Virus record (IMG/VR): IMGVR_UViG_3300032073_000061
Coordinates: 1-42,352 of that record
DNA length: 42,352 nucleotides
From: a virus
Direction: 5' to 3' (one strand)
Under the pieces are notes generated by a model. It did no database searches, was not told the origin of the DNA, and saw nothing but the letters and a program-made list of their open reading frames with translations. The position numbers and the translations under genes were made by a program. This document shows positions 23,631 to 33,556 of the stretch, in pieces. Numbering within the stretch: the stretch's first letter is position 1; the number at the start of each line of letters is the position of its first letter.

Positions 23631-24301
23631 TATGATGTACCTTCTATAGTTACATCAAACCTTCCTGCATCACACATAAAATTATGCCGTACTTCAGTAG
23701 CAGATAAAGCTCTATCATAAATTCTTACACATCCTATCTTTCCATTCCATTCAGCATCATTAGTATAACCAGCTCCGATTGTTAATTCATTAGAATTCCA
23801 TTGACCATCTGTACTGCTATTTATGGATTCTCCGTTTATGTAAAGTACTGAAGTAGAATTATTATCTACAATTACTTGTTGGTGCCAATTTAGATACCCA
23901 TTACTCCAATTTGTTTTAGCCCTGCTATTATAATTATTATCATAACCTTGATACTCTGTTAACCACCACCAACTTGAAGTGTGTTCGTGGTCTCTACCGT
24001 CCATAATATAATCAGTAGTTGTATCATCTTTCTGTCCCCAAAACTCAAGAGTATAAGAAGTATGTGTTCCCATAGAAGTATTTCTAAAATAATCATCAGT
24101 ACCATCTAAGTCAAAATAATATCCGTAAGACCAAGCAGGAGAACTATTTGCAGACATCTCATTTTGTTCTCCACTTAAGTCTGTCCAATCACTACCATTA
24201 GAAAGGTCTGGTTCTTTATAGCGACTATCATACCATCCAATCAACCCATCACGAAGTGGTTGTCCTGGACCAATAAATCTACCTGAACCATTTACTGGCA
24301 T
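23630..24301 (-). CDS. LamG/concanavalin-like adhesion protein 3 (223 aa)
   Basis: First-transcribed of the three tandem LamG paralogues. Visible landmarks: a start GSGRFIGPGQPLRDGLIGWY, DLDGTDDYFRNTSMGTHTSY (near 70), TLEFWGQKDD, and the closing GKIGCVRIYDRALSATEVRH with NFMCDAGRFDV. The ending departs from the NFNAxRG form of the other two and adds ~10 residues (TIEGTS end). Rich in Trp and Tyr, as in sugar-binding sandwiches. It overlaps the 85-residue gene upstream and protein 2 downstream by one base each. Confidence 0.75.
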   Translation of the reverse strand: MPVNGSGRFIGPGQPLRDGLIGWYDSRYKEPDLSNGSDWTDLSGEQNEMSANSSPAWSYGYYFDLDGTDDYFRNTSMGTHTSYTLEFWGQKDDTTTDYIMDGRDHEHTSSWWWLTEYQGYDNNYNSRAKTNWSNGYLNWHQQVIVDNNSTSVLYINGESINSSTDGQWNSNELTIGAGYTNDAEWNGKIGCVRIYDRALSATEVRHNFMCDAGRFDVTIEGTS

Positions 24302-24558
24302 TACTCGTCCTCATCACTCATCCAAGCACTTCCAGTAAGTATGTTTAGTATTTCACTATGAGCATACTCTTGTGACTTGGATGATAAAGAAGAAACTGAA
24401 GATGGTTGACTCCCCTCGTACTTTACAAAAGTCTGACTACCACTAAGATTAAGACTTAGAGTACTTACACTTGTTTCCAGTACTTGTGAAAAATCAATAC
24501 TTCCAGTTTCACTTGTGTCAAATATAACCCATTTTCTATTTGAAAATCTATCACTCAT
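24301..24558 (-). CDS. Small fibre-associated protein (85 aa)
   Basis: Ser-rich protein starting MSDRFSNRKWVIFDTSETGS and containing DFSQVLETSVSTLSLNLSGS and AHSEILNILTGSAW. Small proteins with a similar opening (NRKxVIFDxSE...DFSQVLETS) occur, as I recall, beside fibre genes in marine T4-like phages, with no known function. It starts 8 nt inside the end of the 3001-residue fibre gene and ends overlapping LamG protein 3, so it is made with them. It might act as a fibre chaperone or connector; nothing in the sequence decides. Confidence 0.55.
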   Translation of the reverse strand: MSDRFSNRKWVIFDTSETGSIDFSQVLETSVSTLSLNLSGSQTFVKYEGSQPSSVSSLSSKSQEYAHSEILNILTGSAWMSDEDE

Positions 24559-27500
24559 CTTTTATCTCTTCTAATTTAAATTTATACTTTTTGTTATTCA
24601 AACGGTTTATTAAGAATAAATCATCTTTACCCTCTTGAATTGTCCAATCTCCTTTCGTACCATCTACTTCATTTCCAGTATCTTTGTCAATGTTAGATAA
24701 CTGCATATCAGTAGTGTATATGTTGTTCCATCTTAAAGTTGAAGAACCTAAATCATATGTTGCACTTGCTGCTGGGTCTATATCACCTGCTGATGTTAGT
24801 CCTTCAATCTGCCCACTTGTATTTATTGTTAAGGCATTTGTTCCTGCACTTGGATTAGCATTTCTTGGGTCTGTTTCTGCATCAACATTTATTTTGAATT
24901 TATCAGAATCGCTATTGTCTATACCCATTGTGTATTGTCTTGTACCACTTATATCAAAGGTAAGACCAGCATCACCAGTTTCGTATTGTGATACTATTAT
25001 CTGTGGATGTGTGTTAGCACCATGTGCTCTTATATGTAAAGATGCTGATGCTTTTGTTTTGTGCCATCTTGCTAAATTAGTAGCGTTAGTAGCAGTTGCC
25101 TCTGGTAAATCATCAAACTCAGTTGCTGAACTACCACTATAAATGTTTAACGGACCTGATAAATGTGATGGTGCAGATGCACCACGACCAAATAAGAAGT
25201 ACATATTTTCCTGCCCATAACTACCACTCATATTATTGCTAAAAGAAAACGCTGACTGCCTCATAGGGTCTATATCATCTGCAAAAGTTGATGAGTGAGA
25301 GTTTTGCCACCCATATGTCCACATTGTAAAACCCATACTTGCGTGACCATATGTTGGAGCAGTATGACCCGATTTAATATTTATATCAGTTTTAACACGA
25401 TTATGATAGGCATCCATTGAAATTGCACCAGTTGAAGTTGAATTAAAATGTTCACCAGTTTTAAAATCAATATCATTACCAAAAAATCTACTTTGATTTG
25501 AAAATGAATTTCCCATTCCCAGAGCAAATGAACCACTATATTGTCTATTTGGTTTACTAGCCGCCGACCAACCACCTGCACCCGCACCATATGCAATAGT
25601 TCCTGCAAGAACTCCTTGTCTAATTCTATATGAATCTGCAAATGGGGCTGCTCCAAACGCTGCAATTATCACATCAGCATTATTTGTTGTAGCTGTAAAT
25701 GACTCTTGTTCTGCCATTATAGTTGCTATGTAACCAAATGTTTGGTCTGGTGCCCAAGGTTGGGTATTACCCGTAGCCCTTGAAGTAGGAAATCTAAATG
25801 GTGTACCTGCTACTTTTTGGTTAAATGAGTCTAATGATGCATAAGACTCTGTAACATGAAATTTTGCTTGTGGTGCATCTGTCCCGACTCCCATTGCCGT
25901 ATGAGATGGAAATTTTATACCACCTTCACTAAATAAAGAACCTCTTAACTCTATAGAACCAGATACTTTTAAATCATTTTTTATATCAGCGGTAGTTGTC
26001 TCAAAGTCACCACCTTTTAATTCAAACCCATCTTCATCTACTTTCATAAATGATTTTTGGTCACTATATATCAACATACCATCTTGATTCATCATTGCAA
26101 ATGGTTTAATTCTTAATCCACTTGATGCTAATGTTGATTTTAATTTACCTATACCAACATAACCAAGGATTAATGGTTGGTCTGTTTTTACTTCGGGTGC
26201 AAAAATTTGTATTTCAAATTTTAATCGTATCTCATCATATCCACTTTTAGCAGTTGAGAATTTTAGCCCCAATTCATTTCTTCCGATTTGTTTTAAAACA
26301 TCAAACTTTTGTTGTGCTATTAAATTATCTGGTGTTCCACTTGTTGAACCAAGAACTGATACTACTAATTGTACAGATGATTTTGCTGCTACACCATATG
26401 CTGTTTTTTGCCATTCTTCACTAATAGCAACAACTCCACCAACAAAATGGTTACCTAACCCTTGACTTGAGAAGTCATGATAGAATGATGCTTCAGCAGT
26501 ATCATCTCCACTACCACCAATCGTACCATCTAAATCCCCATTAAATCCACCGAATACTGCTTCTGGGATTGATGCACCAGAGTTAGAACCATCTCCATAT
26601 AGCCAATGTTGTACTTGCCCCGATGTATTTTCAACATCAGATGCTTTTACCCATGTACTTGCATCATCAATTAAATCATCAGCTCCACCTTGTGAAAAAT
26701 CAAAGTCATTGAATCCAACTGAACCAGTTAAGTCTGTTACTACTGGAAGTCCTTTTGAACCAGAACCTACAGATACAATATCTGTTGCACCATCTGTTAC
26801 TCTAAGTCCACTAAATGTTGAACCAAACCCATCTGTTGCACTTGAGTTAATAATTGTCTGGTCTTTAGTTATTGCAGTTTCACTTAGTGTCCAACCTGCT
26901 ATTTCATTTCTTGTTTCAGATATTTCAAATACTCTGGTACTACCATCATCTGAAAATCCTCGTATACCATATTTTTGTGTTGATGCTCCAGCAGCTCCAT
27001 CAGTTAAACCTATTGATATCCTTGGACTTCCTTTTGTTCCACCAACTTCTAATTTATTTCCAAAGAAACCATAGTTTGCTGCTACTGACTCTGCATCCAA
27101 TCCACCTTGTAGTTTCATGTTAGATGCAGTTACATTACCTGCTGCGTCAACAAGAAAGTTAGAAGATGAGAACTCACCACTTGCAGAAATTATTACATTA
27201 GGAACATCCTCTGTTCCACCTACCGCTAACTTATCACCAAAGAAACCAAATGTTGCCGTAATACCTTCTGCTGCTAACCCACCACTTAAGTCAATATTAG
27301 ATGCAGTAACATTACCATCACCAGTGATAATAAACCCACTTGCTGATATAAACATATTAGTTCTTGTTGCATTATCACCACTTGGAGAACCACTAATAAA
27401 GAAACTTACATCATCTGGAGCCACATTAGTTGATGCTCCATCTTTGACACTTTGTAATACATCAACTGATATTGAGTCTGTATCAAATCCTGCGAATGTT

Positions 27501-30500
27501 GCGTTACCAAATAATCCAACTACTCCATCATCTCCTATACTTAGTCCAGATGCAGTTGTTGATACCGTTCTTGCAGTATTTAAATCTGATTGAGTAGTTG
27601 AATCAACCATTACAAATCTACCATTAGCGGTAGAACTAAATGAAGAACCTGGTCCTCCAGTATTACCTACTGCTCCTTGTCCACCACTTCCACCAGTTGT
27701 ACCTTCACCACCAGTTTGACCAACTTGACCAGTCTGACCAACTCCACCAGTTTGACCAACTTGACCAGTTTGACCGACTCCACCACTTCCACCAGTTGTA
27801 CCTTCACCACCAGTACCACCAGTTTGACCAACACCACCAGTTTGACCAACTTGACCAGTTTGACCAACTTGACCAGTTTGACCGACTCCACCACTTCCAC
27901 CAGTTGTACCTACACCACCAGTTCCACCAGTCTGACCAACTCCACCAGTTGTACCTACACCACCAGTTTGACCAGTCTGACCAACTCCACCAGTTGTACC
28001 TACACCACCAGTTCCACCAGTCTGACCAACTCCACCAGTTGTTCCAACACCACCAGTACCACCAGTTTGACCAACTTGACCAGTAACACCAACTCCACCA
28101 GTACCACCAGTTTGACCAACTTGACCAGTAACACCAACTCCACCAGTTACACCAACTCCACCAGTTTGACCTACACCACCAGTTTGACCAACACCACCAG
28201 TACCACCAGTTTTACCGACACCACCAGTTTGACCAACTTGACCAGTAACACCGACACCACCAGTAACACCAACTCCACCAGTACCACCAGTCTTACCAAC
28301 ACCACCAGTATTTCCAACTCCACCAGTAACACCAACTCCACCAGTAACACCGACTCCACCAGTACCACCAGTTTTACCAACTCCACCAGTCTTACCGACT
28401 CCACCAGTAACACCGACACCACCAGTTACACCAACTCCACCAGTTTGACCGACTTGACCAGTTTGACCAACTCCACCAGTAACACCAACACCACCAGTAC
28501 CACCAGTTTTACCAACACCACCAGTATTACCAACTCCACCAGTAACACCAACTCCACCAGTAACACCAACTCCACCAGTACCACCAGTTTTACCGACTCC
28601 CCCAGTCTTACCGACTCCACCAGTTACACCAACTCCACCAGTTACACCAACTCCTCCAGTTTGACCGACTTGACCAGTTTGACCAACTCCACCAGTTACA
28701 CCGACACCACCAGTTACACCTACACCACCCGTACCACCAGTCTTACCTACTCCACCAGTAACACCTACACCACCAGTTACTCCGACTTGACCAGTTTGAC
28801 CAACACCACCAGTTACACCGACACCACCAGTTACACCAACTCCACCAGTACCACCAGTTTTGCCAACACCACCAGTATTTCCAACTCCACCAGTAACACC
28901 GACACCACCAGTTTGACCTTGTTGACCAGTAACACCGACTCCACCAGTAACACCGACACCACCAGTACCACCAGTTTTACCAACTCCACCAGTATTACCA
29001 ACTCCACCAGTTACACCAACTCCACCAGTAACACCGACACCACCAGTAACACCTACACCACCAGTACCACCAGTTTTACCGACTCCACCAGTATTACCAA
29101 CTCCACCAGTAGTTCCACTTGAACCACTTGTTCCACTCGTTCCACTTGTACCATCATCACCATCTGCACCACTCGCTCCTTCAGATTCACCAGTAGTTAC
29201 CGAGGTAACTGCTGATAAAGTTTGTGCTGTTATTTGGTCTGCTTCTATTTTTGCACCCGATAACTCCAATCCATCTCTTGTTAGTTTTAAAAAGTTATTT
29301 GGTGATGCGTATATTAAAATACCTTCTGGTATAACTTCAATTCTTGCTTCGTTTACACTTAATTTTGCATCATCATATTGTATTTCTGTGTAAGTGGTAT
29401 TTGCACCAAGTGTTTGGTCTCGTGTTAACGAACCACTAACAACAAACAATAACTTGGAAGTCTTCTTAGGAATTGCTGCGGTTACACTTACTTTCGTATC
29501 ACTTGTACCTGGTTTAAATGTCTTTCCTGGTAAACTACTAAAGTCACTATCCGCTGCTGGAGCAAACTTAACATAAGAAGACGATGGGCTTGCTAAAGAA
29601 CCAGTTAAGTAGAACAAGGAAATAAATTGGTCTGACATACTTCTTGTTGTTCCTGCACCTGCCAATGAGTGAGATAATTTACTCTGTATAGATGCGAATA
29701 CCGTTTTACCCTCATCTACATTAACGGATACTTCTTGATGAAGAGAATATGATAATGGTTTCATCTGAGCAAAATCAGATTCTTCTACAAAGATATCAAA
29801 TGTATTACTATTTTTGAAAGCACCATTTGTACTATAGTTACTTCTGTTAGTCAATGACGATGATACTGGAGTTCCTATCGGATTGTCTGCTGGTGAACCA
29901 TCACCAACCGAACCACTATGAAATACCCAATTATTTGGTATACTTCCTACATTCTGACCACCTCTTGGTTCTGCTCCAGCGTTATTTGTTGTTCCAGTTT
30001 CAAAACTTTGATTACTTACTTCATTGTCTCCACCACTCGTATCTGTAAAAGAACCAGATGCAATCATTACGGTTTCTCTACCAAACTCATTGTCAATAGT
30101 CAACCCTGGAAGTGCTGAACTTAATTCAACTTGACCATTAGATATACTGGAGGTTGTCATCGTCCAACCTGCTATTTCATTACCATCTTCTCCAAGTTTA
30201 AATACTTCAGTTACACCCGATGAACCAGAGTTACCAGTAAAACCTGCTATTCCAAATTTAGCATTACCATCAGCATCTTCATGGTCTAATAATTGACCTA
30301 TTTTGATTCTTGGAGCATCTCTTGCTCCACCAATTTCTAATTTTGTTCCAAAGAAACCAAAGTTAGATACAACGGTTTCTGATTCTAAACCACCTTGAAG
30401 TTTCATATTTGAAGCAGTTACATTTCCTACTGCATCAACAAAAAATCCAGATGAAGATATAATTCCACTACCACTAATTAATACATTTGGACTTCCCTTT

Positions 30501-33500
30501 GTACCACCAACTTCTAATGAGTCTCCAAAAAATCCAAAGTTAGATACAACTGATTCTGCTTCTAACTCATTTTGAAGTTTCATATTTGAAGCAGTTACAT
30601 TACCAAGTTCATCTATAAAAAAGTTAGATGAAGAAACAACTCCACTACCACTAATCAATACATTCGGATTATTTCTTGTACCACCTACTTCAAGACTATC
30701 ACCAAAGAAACCAAAGTTAGATACAATAGATTCTGCTGATAATTCGTTTTGTAGTTTCATATTTGATGCAGTTACATTACCATCTGTATCAACGAAGAAT
30801 CCAGAAGAAGATATGATACCACTACCACTTATCAACACATTTGGACTTCCTTGTGTACCACCAACTTCTAAAGCACTTCCAAAGAATCCAAAATTAGATA
30901 CTACATTTTCAGACTCTAATGTGTTTGCCAATTTCATGTTTGAAGCGGTAACATTACCAAGAGAATCTACAAAAAATCCAGAAGATGATATTTCACCACT
31001 TGCTGATATAATAACATTAGGAACATCTTGAGTTCCACCCACACTCATTCTGTCTGAAAAGAAACCAAAGGTTGCTGCTAATCCACCACTTAAATCTATA
31101 TTTGACGCTGTAACATTACCATCAGCAGTAACAACAAATCCACTTGCTGAAATAAACATATTACTTCTGTCTGAGTTATTACCACTTGGTGAACCACTAA
31201 TAAAAAAACTTATATCGTTTGGGTGTAAAGTATCCGTATCAGCAGAAGATTTCACACTTCTAAGTACATCTACAGAAATAGAATCTGTGTCAAAACCTGC
31301 GAAAGATGCACTTCCAAATAATCCTACTACACCAGTAGATGTATCCATTGATAGTCCAGATTCAGTACCATTTATTGCAAATTGGTCATCTACATTACTT
31401 GCATCTGAATCATCTGCCATGATAAATCTACCATCCGTACCATCAAATGACGCTCCTGGTTCACCTGCTTGTCCAGTTTGACCAACTCCACCAGTATTAC
31501 CAACACCACCAGTATTACCTACTTGACCAGTTTGACCGACTCCACCAGTATTACCCGCTCCACCAGTATTACCAACTCCACCAGTCCCACCAGTTTTACC
31601 AACTCCACCAGTATTACCTGCTCCACCAGTATTACCTACTTGACCAGTTTGACCAACTCCACCAGTCTGTCCTACTTGACCAGTCTGACCTGCTGCACCC
31701 GTATTTCCAACTCCACCAGTTTTACCGACACCACCAGTATTACCCGCTCCACCAGTATTACCAGTATCACCAGTACCACCAGTACCACCAGTTTTACCGA
31801 CACCACCAGTATTACCCGCTCCACCAGTATTACCTACTTGACCAGTTTGACCGACTCCACCAGTCTGTCCTACCGCACCAGTATTACCAACTCCACCAGT
31901 ATTACCTACTTGACCAGTTTGACCAACTCCACCAGTATTTCCAACACCACCAGTATTTCCAACATCACCAGTATTACCAACACCACCAGTTTTACCGACA
32001 CCACCAGTATTACCAGTATCACCAGTACCACCAGTACCACCAGTACCACCAGTATCACCGACACCACCAGTACCACCAGTTTGACCTACTTGACCAGTTT
32101 GACCAACACCACCAGTTATACCGACACCACCAGTTACACCAACTCCACCAGTTTTACCAACACCACCAGTAACACCTACACCACCAGTACCACCAGTTTT
32201 ACCAACACCACCAGTTCCACCAGTTTGACCGACTTGACCAGTTTGACCTACTCCACCAGTATTACCAACATCACCAGTATTACCAACACCTCCAGTTTTA
32301 CCGACACCACCAGTTTTACCAACACCACCAGTATTACCGACTTGTCCAGTCTGACCAACTCCACCAGTTTGACCAACACCACCAGTTACTCCGACACCAC
32401 CAGTACCACCAGTACCACCAGTTTTACCAACACCACCAGTAACACCTACACCACCAGTTCCACCAGTTTGACCTACTTGACCAGTTTGACCAACTCCACC
32501 AGTCTGTCCTGCCGCTCCAGTATTACCTACACCACCCGTTTGACCAACTTGACCAGTTTGACCTGCCGCTCCAGTATTTCCTACTCCACCAGTATTACCT
32601 ACTTGGCCAGTTTGACCAACTCCACCAGTATTACCTGCTGCTCCTGTATTACCTACACCACCAGTTTTACCTACACCACCAGTTTGACCTGCTCCACCAG
32701 TATTACCTACTTGTCCAGTCTGTCCAACTCCACCAGTTTGACCTACACCACCCGTAGTTCCACTTGAACCACTCGTACCACTTGTACCACTCGTACCATC
32801 TTCACCATCTTCACCATCTTCACCATCCGCCGCTCCTGCTATTGTTGCTACATTAGTATCACCTTTTGTATCAAGATTACCTTGAGCAGTTATATCACCT
32901 GCTTCTAACGCATTAACTTGTAAATCTTCTGCTTTTATAGTTAGACCAGTTGAATCAAGTTTTACATATGAATCTGGATTTGAATAGATTAATATACCAT
33001 CTGGTGTAACTTCAACTTTCCTTGATTCTTCTGTTATAACAAAATCATCAAAAAATAATTCTGTTCTTGGTGTTGACCCAGTACTTGCGGTTATATCTCT
33101 TCCAATACTACCACTTATTTGTAATACTACACCTTGTATATCTTCTGCTAATGGTGCTGAAAAGTATTTTTTACCATACCCTTCACCAATACCAAAAGAT
33201 TCCCAATAACCACCTGGTCCAATTTCTGCATAATCATCTGCAGATGTTGCTACACCTTTTGCTTTTGGATATAATAATTTATTTTCATCAAATGCTTGAA
33301 TAGAACCAGAATTATCAAGTGAATACATTCTCCAATATGTATCAACACCTGCTCTACCACCTGCTGCATAAAAAGAAACATAGATAGAGTTTCCACCTGA
33401 AAAACTTCCAGTAGCTATCTGTTCTATGAAGAAACTACCAGTTTGGTAAGTCTCTGTTCCAGAAGGTGTTTTTCTGAACGGGTCTAATCTTGGGTCTGAT

Positions 33501-33556
33501 GGAAATCCAGTGACCTTTCCGAATTTTGCTCTTAACTCTTTAAACCGTTTTGCCAT
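24551..33556 (-). CDS. Giant collagen-like tail fibre (3001 aa)
   Basis: Very long fibre protein. Order of parts: N-terminal beta domain (1-~240); collagen-like Gly-X-Y tract 1 (~243-700) with a period-6 core such as GQTGGV/GNTGGV; a globular repeat region (~820-1095) of ~59-residue units containing NVTASNMKL, FGFFG and EVGGT; a jelly-roll-like domain (~1100-1400); collagen-like tract 2 (~1464-1972); two more ~59-residue units; and a long C-terminal region ending in a segment (YDLGSSTLRWNNIYTTDMQL...) typical of marine phage fibres. Both tracts open with GTSGTSGTSGSSGTTGG, showing internal duplication. Collagen-like tracts trimerise into stiff rods, so this is probably a long trimeric host-contact fibre. 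No intramolecular chaperone motif was recognised at the C-terminus. Confidence 0.85.
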   Translation of the reverse strand: MAKRFKELRAKFGKVTGFPSDPRLDPFRKTPSGTETYQTGSFFIEQIATGSFSGGNSIYVSFYAAGGRAGVDTYWRMYSLDNSGSIQAFDENKLLYPKAKGVATSADDYAEIGPGGYWESFGIGEGYGKKYFSAPLAEDIQGVVLQISGSIGRDITASTGSTPRTELFFDDFVITEESRKVEVTPDGILIYSNPDSYVKLDSTGLTIKAEDLQVNALEAGDITAQGNLDTKGDTNVATIAGAADGEDGEDGEDGTSGTSGTSGSSGTTGGVGQTGGVGQTGQVGNTGGAGQTGGVGKTGGVGNTGAAGNTGGVGQTGQVGNTGGVGNTGAAGQTGQVGQTGGVGNTGAAGQTGGVGQTGQVGQTGGTGGVGVTGGVGKTGGTGGTGGVGVTGGVGQTGGVGQTGQVGNTGGVGKTGGVGKTGGVGNTGDVGNTGGVGQTGQVGQTGGTGGVGKTGGTGGVGVTGGVGKTGGVGVTGGVGITGGVGQTGQVGQTGGTGGVGDTGGTGGTGGTGDTGNTGGVGKTGGVGNTGDVGNTGGVGNTGGVGQTGQVGNTGGVGNTGAVGQTGGVGQTGQVGNTGGAGNTGGVGKTGGTGGTGDTGNTGGAGNTGGVGKTGGVGNTGAAGQTGQVGQTGGVGQTGQVGNTGGAGNTGGVGKTGGTGGVGNTGGAGNTGGVGQTGQVGNTGGVGNTGGVGQTGQAGEPGASFDGTDGRFIMADDSDASNVDDQFAINGTESGLSMDTSTGVVGLFGSASFAGFDTDSISVDVLRSVKSSADTDTLHPNDISFFISGSPSGNNSDRSNMFISASGFVVTADGNVTASNIDLSGGLAATFGFFSDRMSVGGTQDVPNVIISASGEISSSGFFVDSLGNVTASNMKLANTLESENVVSNFGFFGSALEVGGTQGSPNVLISGSGIISSSGFFVDTDGNVTASNMKLQNELSAESIVSNFGFFGDSLEVGGTRNNPNVLISGSGVVSSSNFFIDELGNVTASNMKLQNELEAESVVSNFGFFGDSLEVGGTKGSPNVLISGSGIISSSGFFVDAVGNVTASNMKLQGGLESETVVSNFGFFGTKLEIGGARDAPRIKIGQLLDHEDADGNAKFGIAGFTGNSGSSGVTEVFKLGEDGNEIAGWTMTTSSISNGQVELSSALPGLTIDNEFGRETVMIASGSFTDTSGGDNEVSNQSFETGTTNNAGAEPRGGQNVGSIPNNWVFHSGSVGDGSPADNPIGTPVSSSLTNRSNYSTNGAFKNSNTFDIFVEESDFAQMKPLSYSLHQEVSVNVDEGKTVFASIQSKLSHSLAGAGTTRSMSDQFISLFYLTGSLASPSSSYVKFAPAADSDFSSLPGKTFKPGTSDTKVSVTAAIPKKTSKLLFVVSGSLTRDQTLGANTTYTEIQYDDAKLSVNEARIEVIPEGILIYASPNNFLKLTRDGLELSGAKIEADQITAQTLSAVTSVTTGESEGASGADGDDGTSGTSGTSGSSGTTGGVGNTGGVGKTGGTGGVGVTGGVGVTGGVGVTGGVGNTGGVGKTGGTGGVGVTGGVGVTGQQGQTGGVGVTGGVGNTGGVGKTGGTGGVGVTGGVGVTGGVGQTGQVGVTGGVGVTGGVGKTGGTGGVGVTGGVGVTGGVGQTGQVGQTGGVGVTGGVGVTGGVGKTGGVGKTGGTGGVGVTGGVGVTGGVGNTGGVGKTGGTGGVGVTGGVGQTGQVGQTGGVGVTGGVGVTGGVGKTGGVGKTGGTGGVGVTGGVGVTGGVGNTGGVGKTGGTGGVGVTGGVGVTGQVGQTGGVGKTGGTGGVGQTGGVGQTGGVGVTGGVGVTGQVGQTGGTGGVGVTGQVGQTGGTGGVGTTGGVGQTGGTGGVGTTGGVGQTGQTGGVGTTGGVGQTGGTGGVGTTGGSGGVGQTGQVGQTGQVGQTGGVGQTGGTGGEGTTGGSGGVGQTGQVGQTGGVGQTGQVGQTGGEGTTGGSGGQGAVGNTGGPGSSFSSTANGRFVMVDSTTQSDLNTARTVSTTASGLSIGDDGVVGLFGNATFAGFDTDSISVDVLQSVKDGASTNVAPDDVSFFISGSPSGDNATRTNMFISASGFIITGDGNVTASNIDLSGGLAAEGITATFGFFGDKLAVGGTEDVPNVIISASGEFSSSNFLVDAAGNVTASNMKLQGGLDAESVAANYGFFGNKLEVGGTKGSPRISIGLTDGAAGASTQKYGIRGFSDDGSTRVFEISETRNEIAGWTLSETAITKDQTIINSSATDGFGSTFSGLRVTDGATDIVSVGSGSKGLPVVTDLTGSVGFNDFDFSQGGADDLIDDASTWVKASDVENTSGQVQHWLYGDGSNSGASIPEAVFGGFNGDLDGTIGGSGDDTAEASFYHDFSSQGLGNHFVGGVVAISEEWQKTAYGVAAKSSVQLVVSVLGSTSGTPDNLIAQQKFDVLKQIGRNELGLKFSTAKSGYDEIRLKFEIQIFAPEVKTDQPLILGYVGIGKLKSTLASSGLRIKPFAMMNQDGMLIYSDQKSFMKVDEDGFELKGGDFETTTADIKNDLKVSGSIELRGSLFSEGGIKFPSHTAMGVGTDAPQAKFHVTESYASLDSFNQKVAGTPFRFPTSRATGNTQPWAPDQTFGYIATIMAEQESFTATTNNADVIIAAFGAAPFADSYRIRQGVLAGTIAYGAGAGGWSAASKPNRQYSGSFALGMGNSFSNQSRFFGNDIDFKTGEHFNSTSTGAISMDAYHNRVKTDINIKSGHTAPTYGHASMGFTMWTYGWQNSHSSTFADDIDPMRQSAFSFSNNMSGSYGQENMYFLFGRGASAPSHLSGPLNIYSGSSATEFDDLPEATATNATNLARWHKTKASASLHIRAHGANTHPQIIVSQYETGDAGLTFDISGTRQYTMGIDNSDSDKFKINVDAETDPRNANPSAGTNALTINTSGQIEGLTSAGDIDPAASATYDLGSSTLRWNNIYTTDMQLSNIDKDTGNEVDGTKGDWTIQEGKDDLFLINRLNNKKYKFKLEEIKDE
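27650..29165 (-). repeat. Collagen-like DNA repeat tract 2
   Basis: About 1.5 kb of tandem 9/18-bp units built from CCACCAGT(A/T)... blocks on the plus strand, coding for Gly-X-Y triplets (mainly GGV, GQT, GVT, GKT, GGT) in the giant fibre. Long antisense frames here (Ser/Thr/Asn-rich) are by-products of the repeat. Near-identical units make slippage and recombination likely. Confidence 0.9.
30300..31110 (-). repeat. Tandem ~59-residue fibre repeats
   Basis: Four to five direct repeats of ~177 bp, each coding for NVLISGSGIISSSGFFVD-type, NVTASNMKL and NFGFFG...LEVGGT segments. Two further copies lie at about 27010-27260 after the second collagen tract. The copies differ by scattered substitutions, so they are older than the collagen units. 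Confidence 0.75.
31455..32830 (-). repeat. Collagen-like DNA repeat tract 1
   Basis: About 1.4 kb of tandem 9/18-bp units coding for Gly-X-Y triplets, richer in GNTGGV and GAAG than tract 2. It ends next to three GED triplets (DGEDGEDGEDG) and the GTSGTSGTSGSSG seed shared with tract 2, which points to duplication of a tract-plus-flank block. Confidence 0.9.

Noticed and set aside
25381-25665. Minus-strand 94-codon frame inside the giant fibre gene
   Set aside because: Out of frame with the fibre gene, Leu/Val-biased, no start signal; a shadow frame.
27677-29122. Long plus-strand open frame (481 codons, Ser/Thr/Asn-rich)
   Set aside because: It is the antisense of the collagen-like tract; the repeat unit lacks stop codons in this frame. 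No ribosome-binding site and no own composition.
31469-32767. Second long plus-strand Ser/Thr frame (432 codons)
   Set aside because: Same cause: antisense of the first collagen-like tract.
27650-32830. Could the regular repeats be a CRISPR array?
   Set aside because: Units are 9/18 bp without unique spacers and are in frame within one coding region with Gly-X-Y periodicity.
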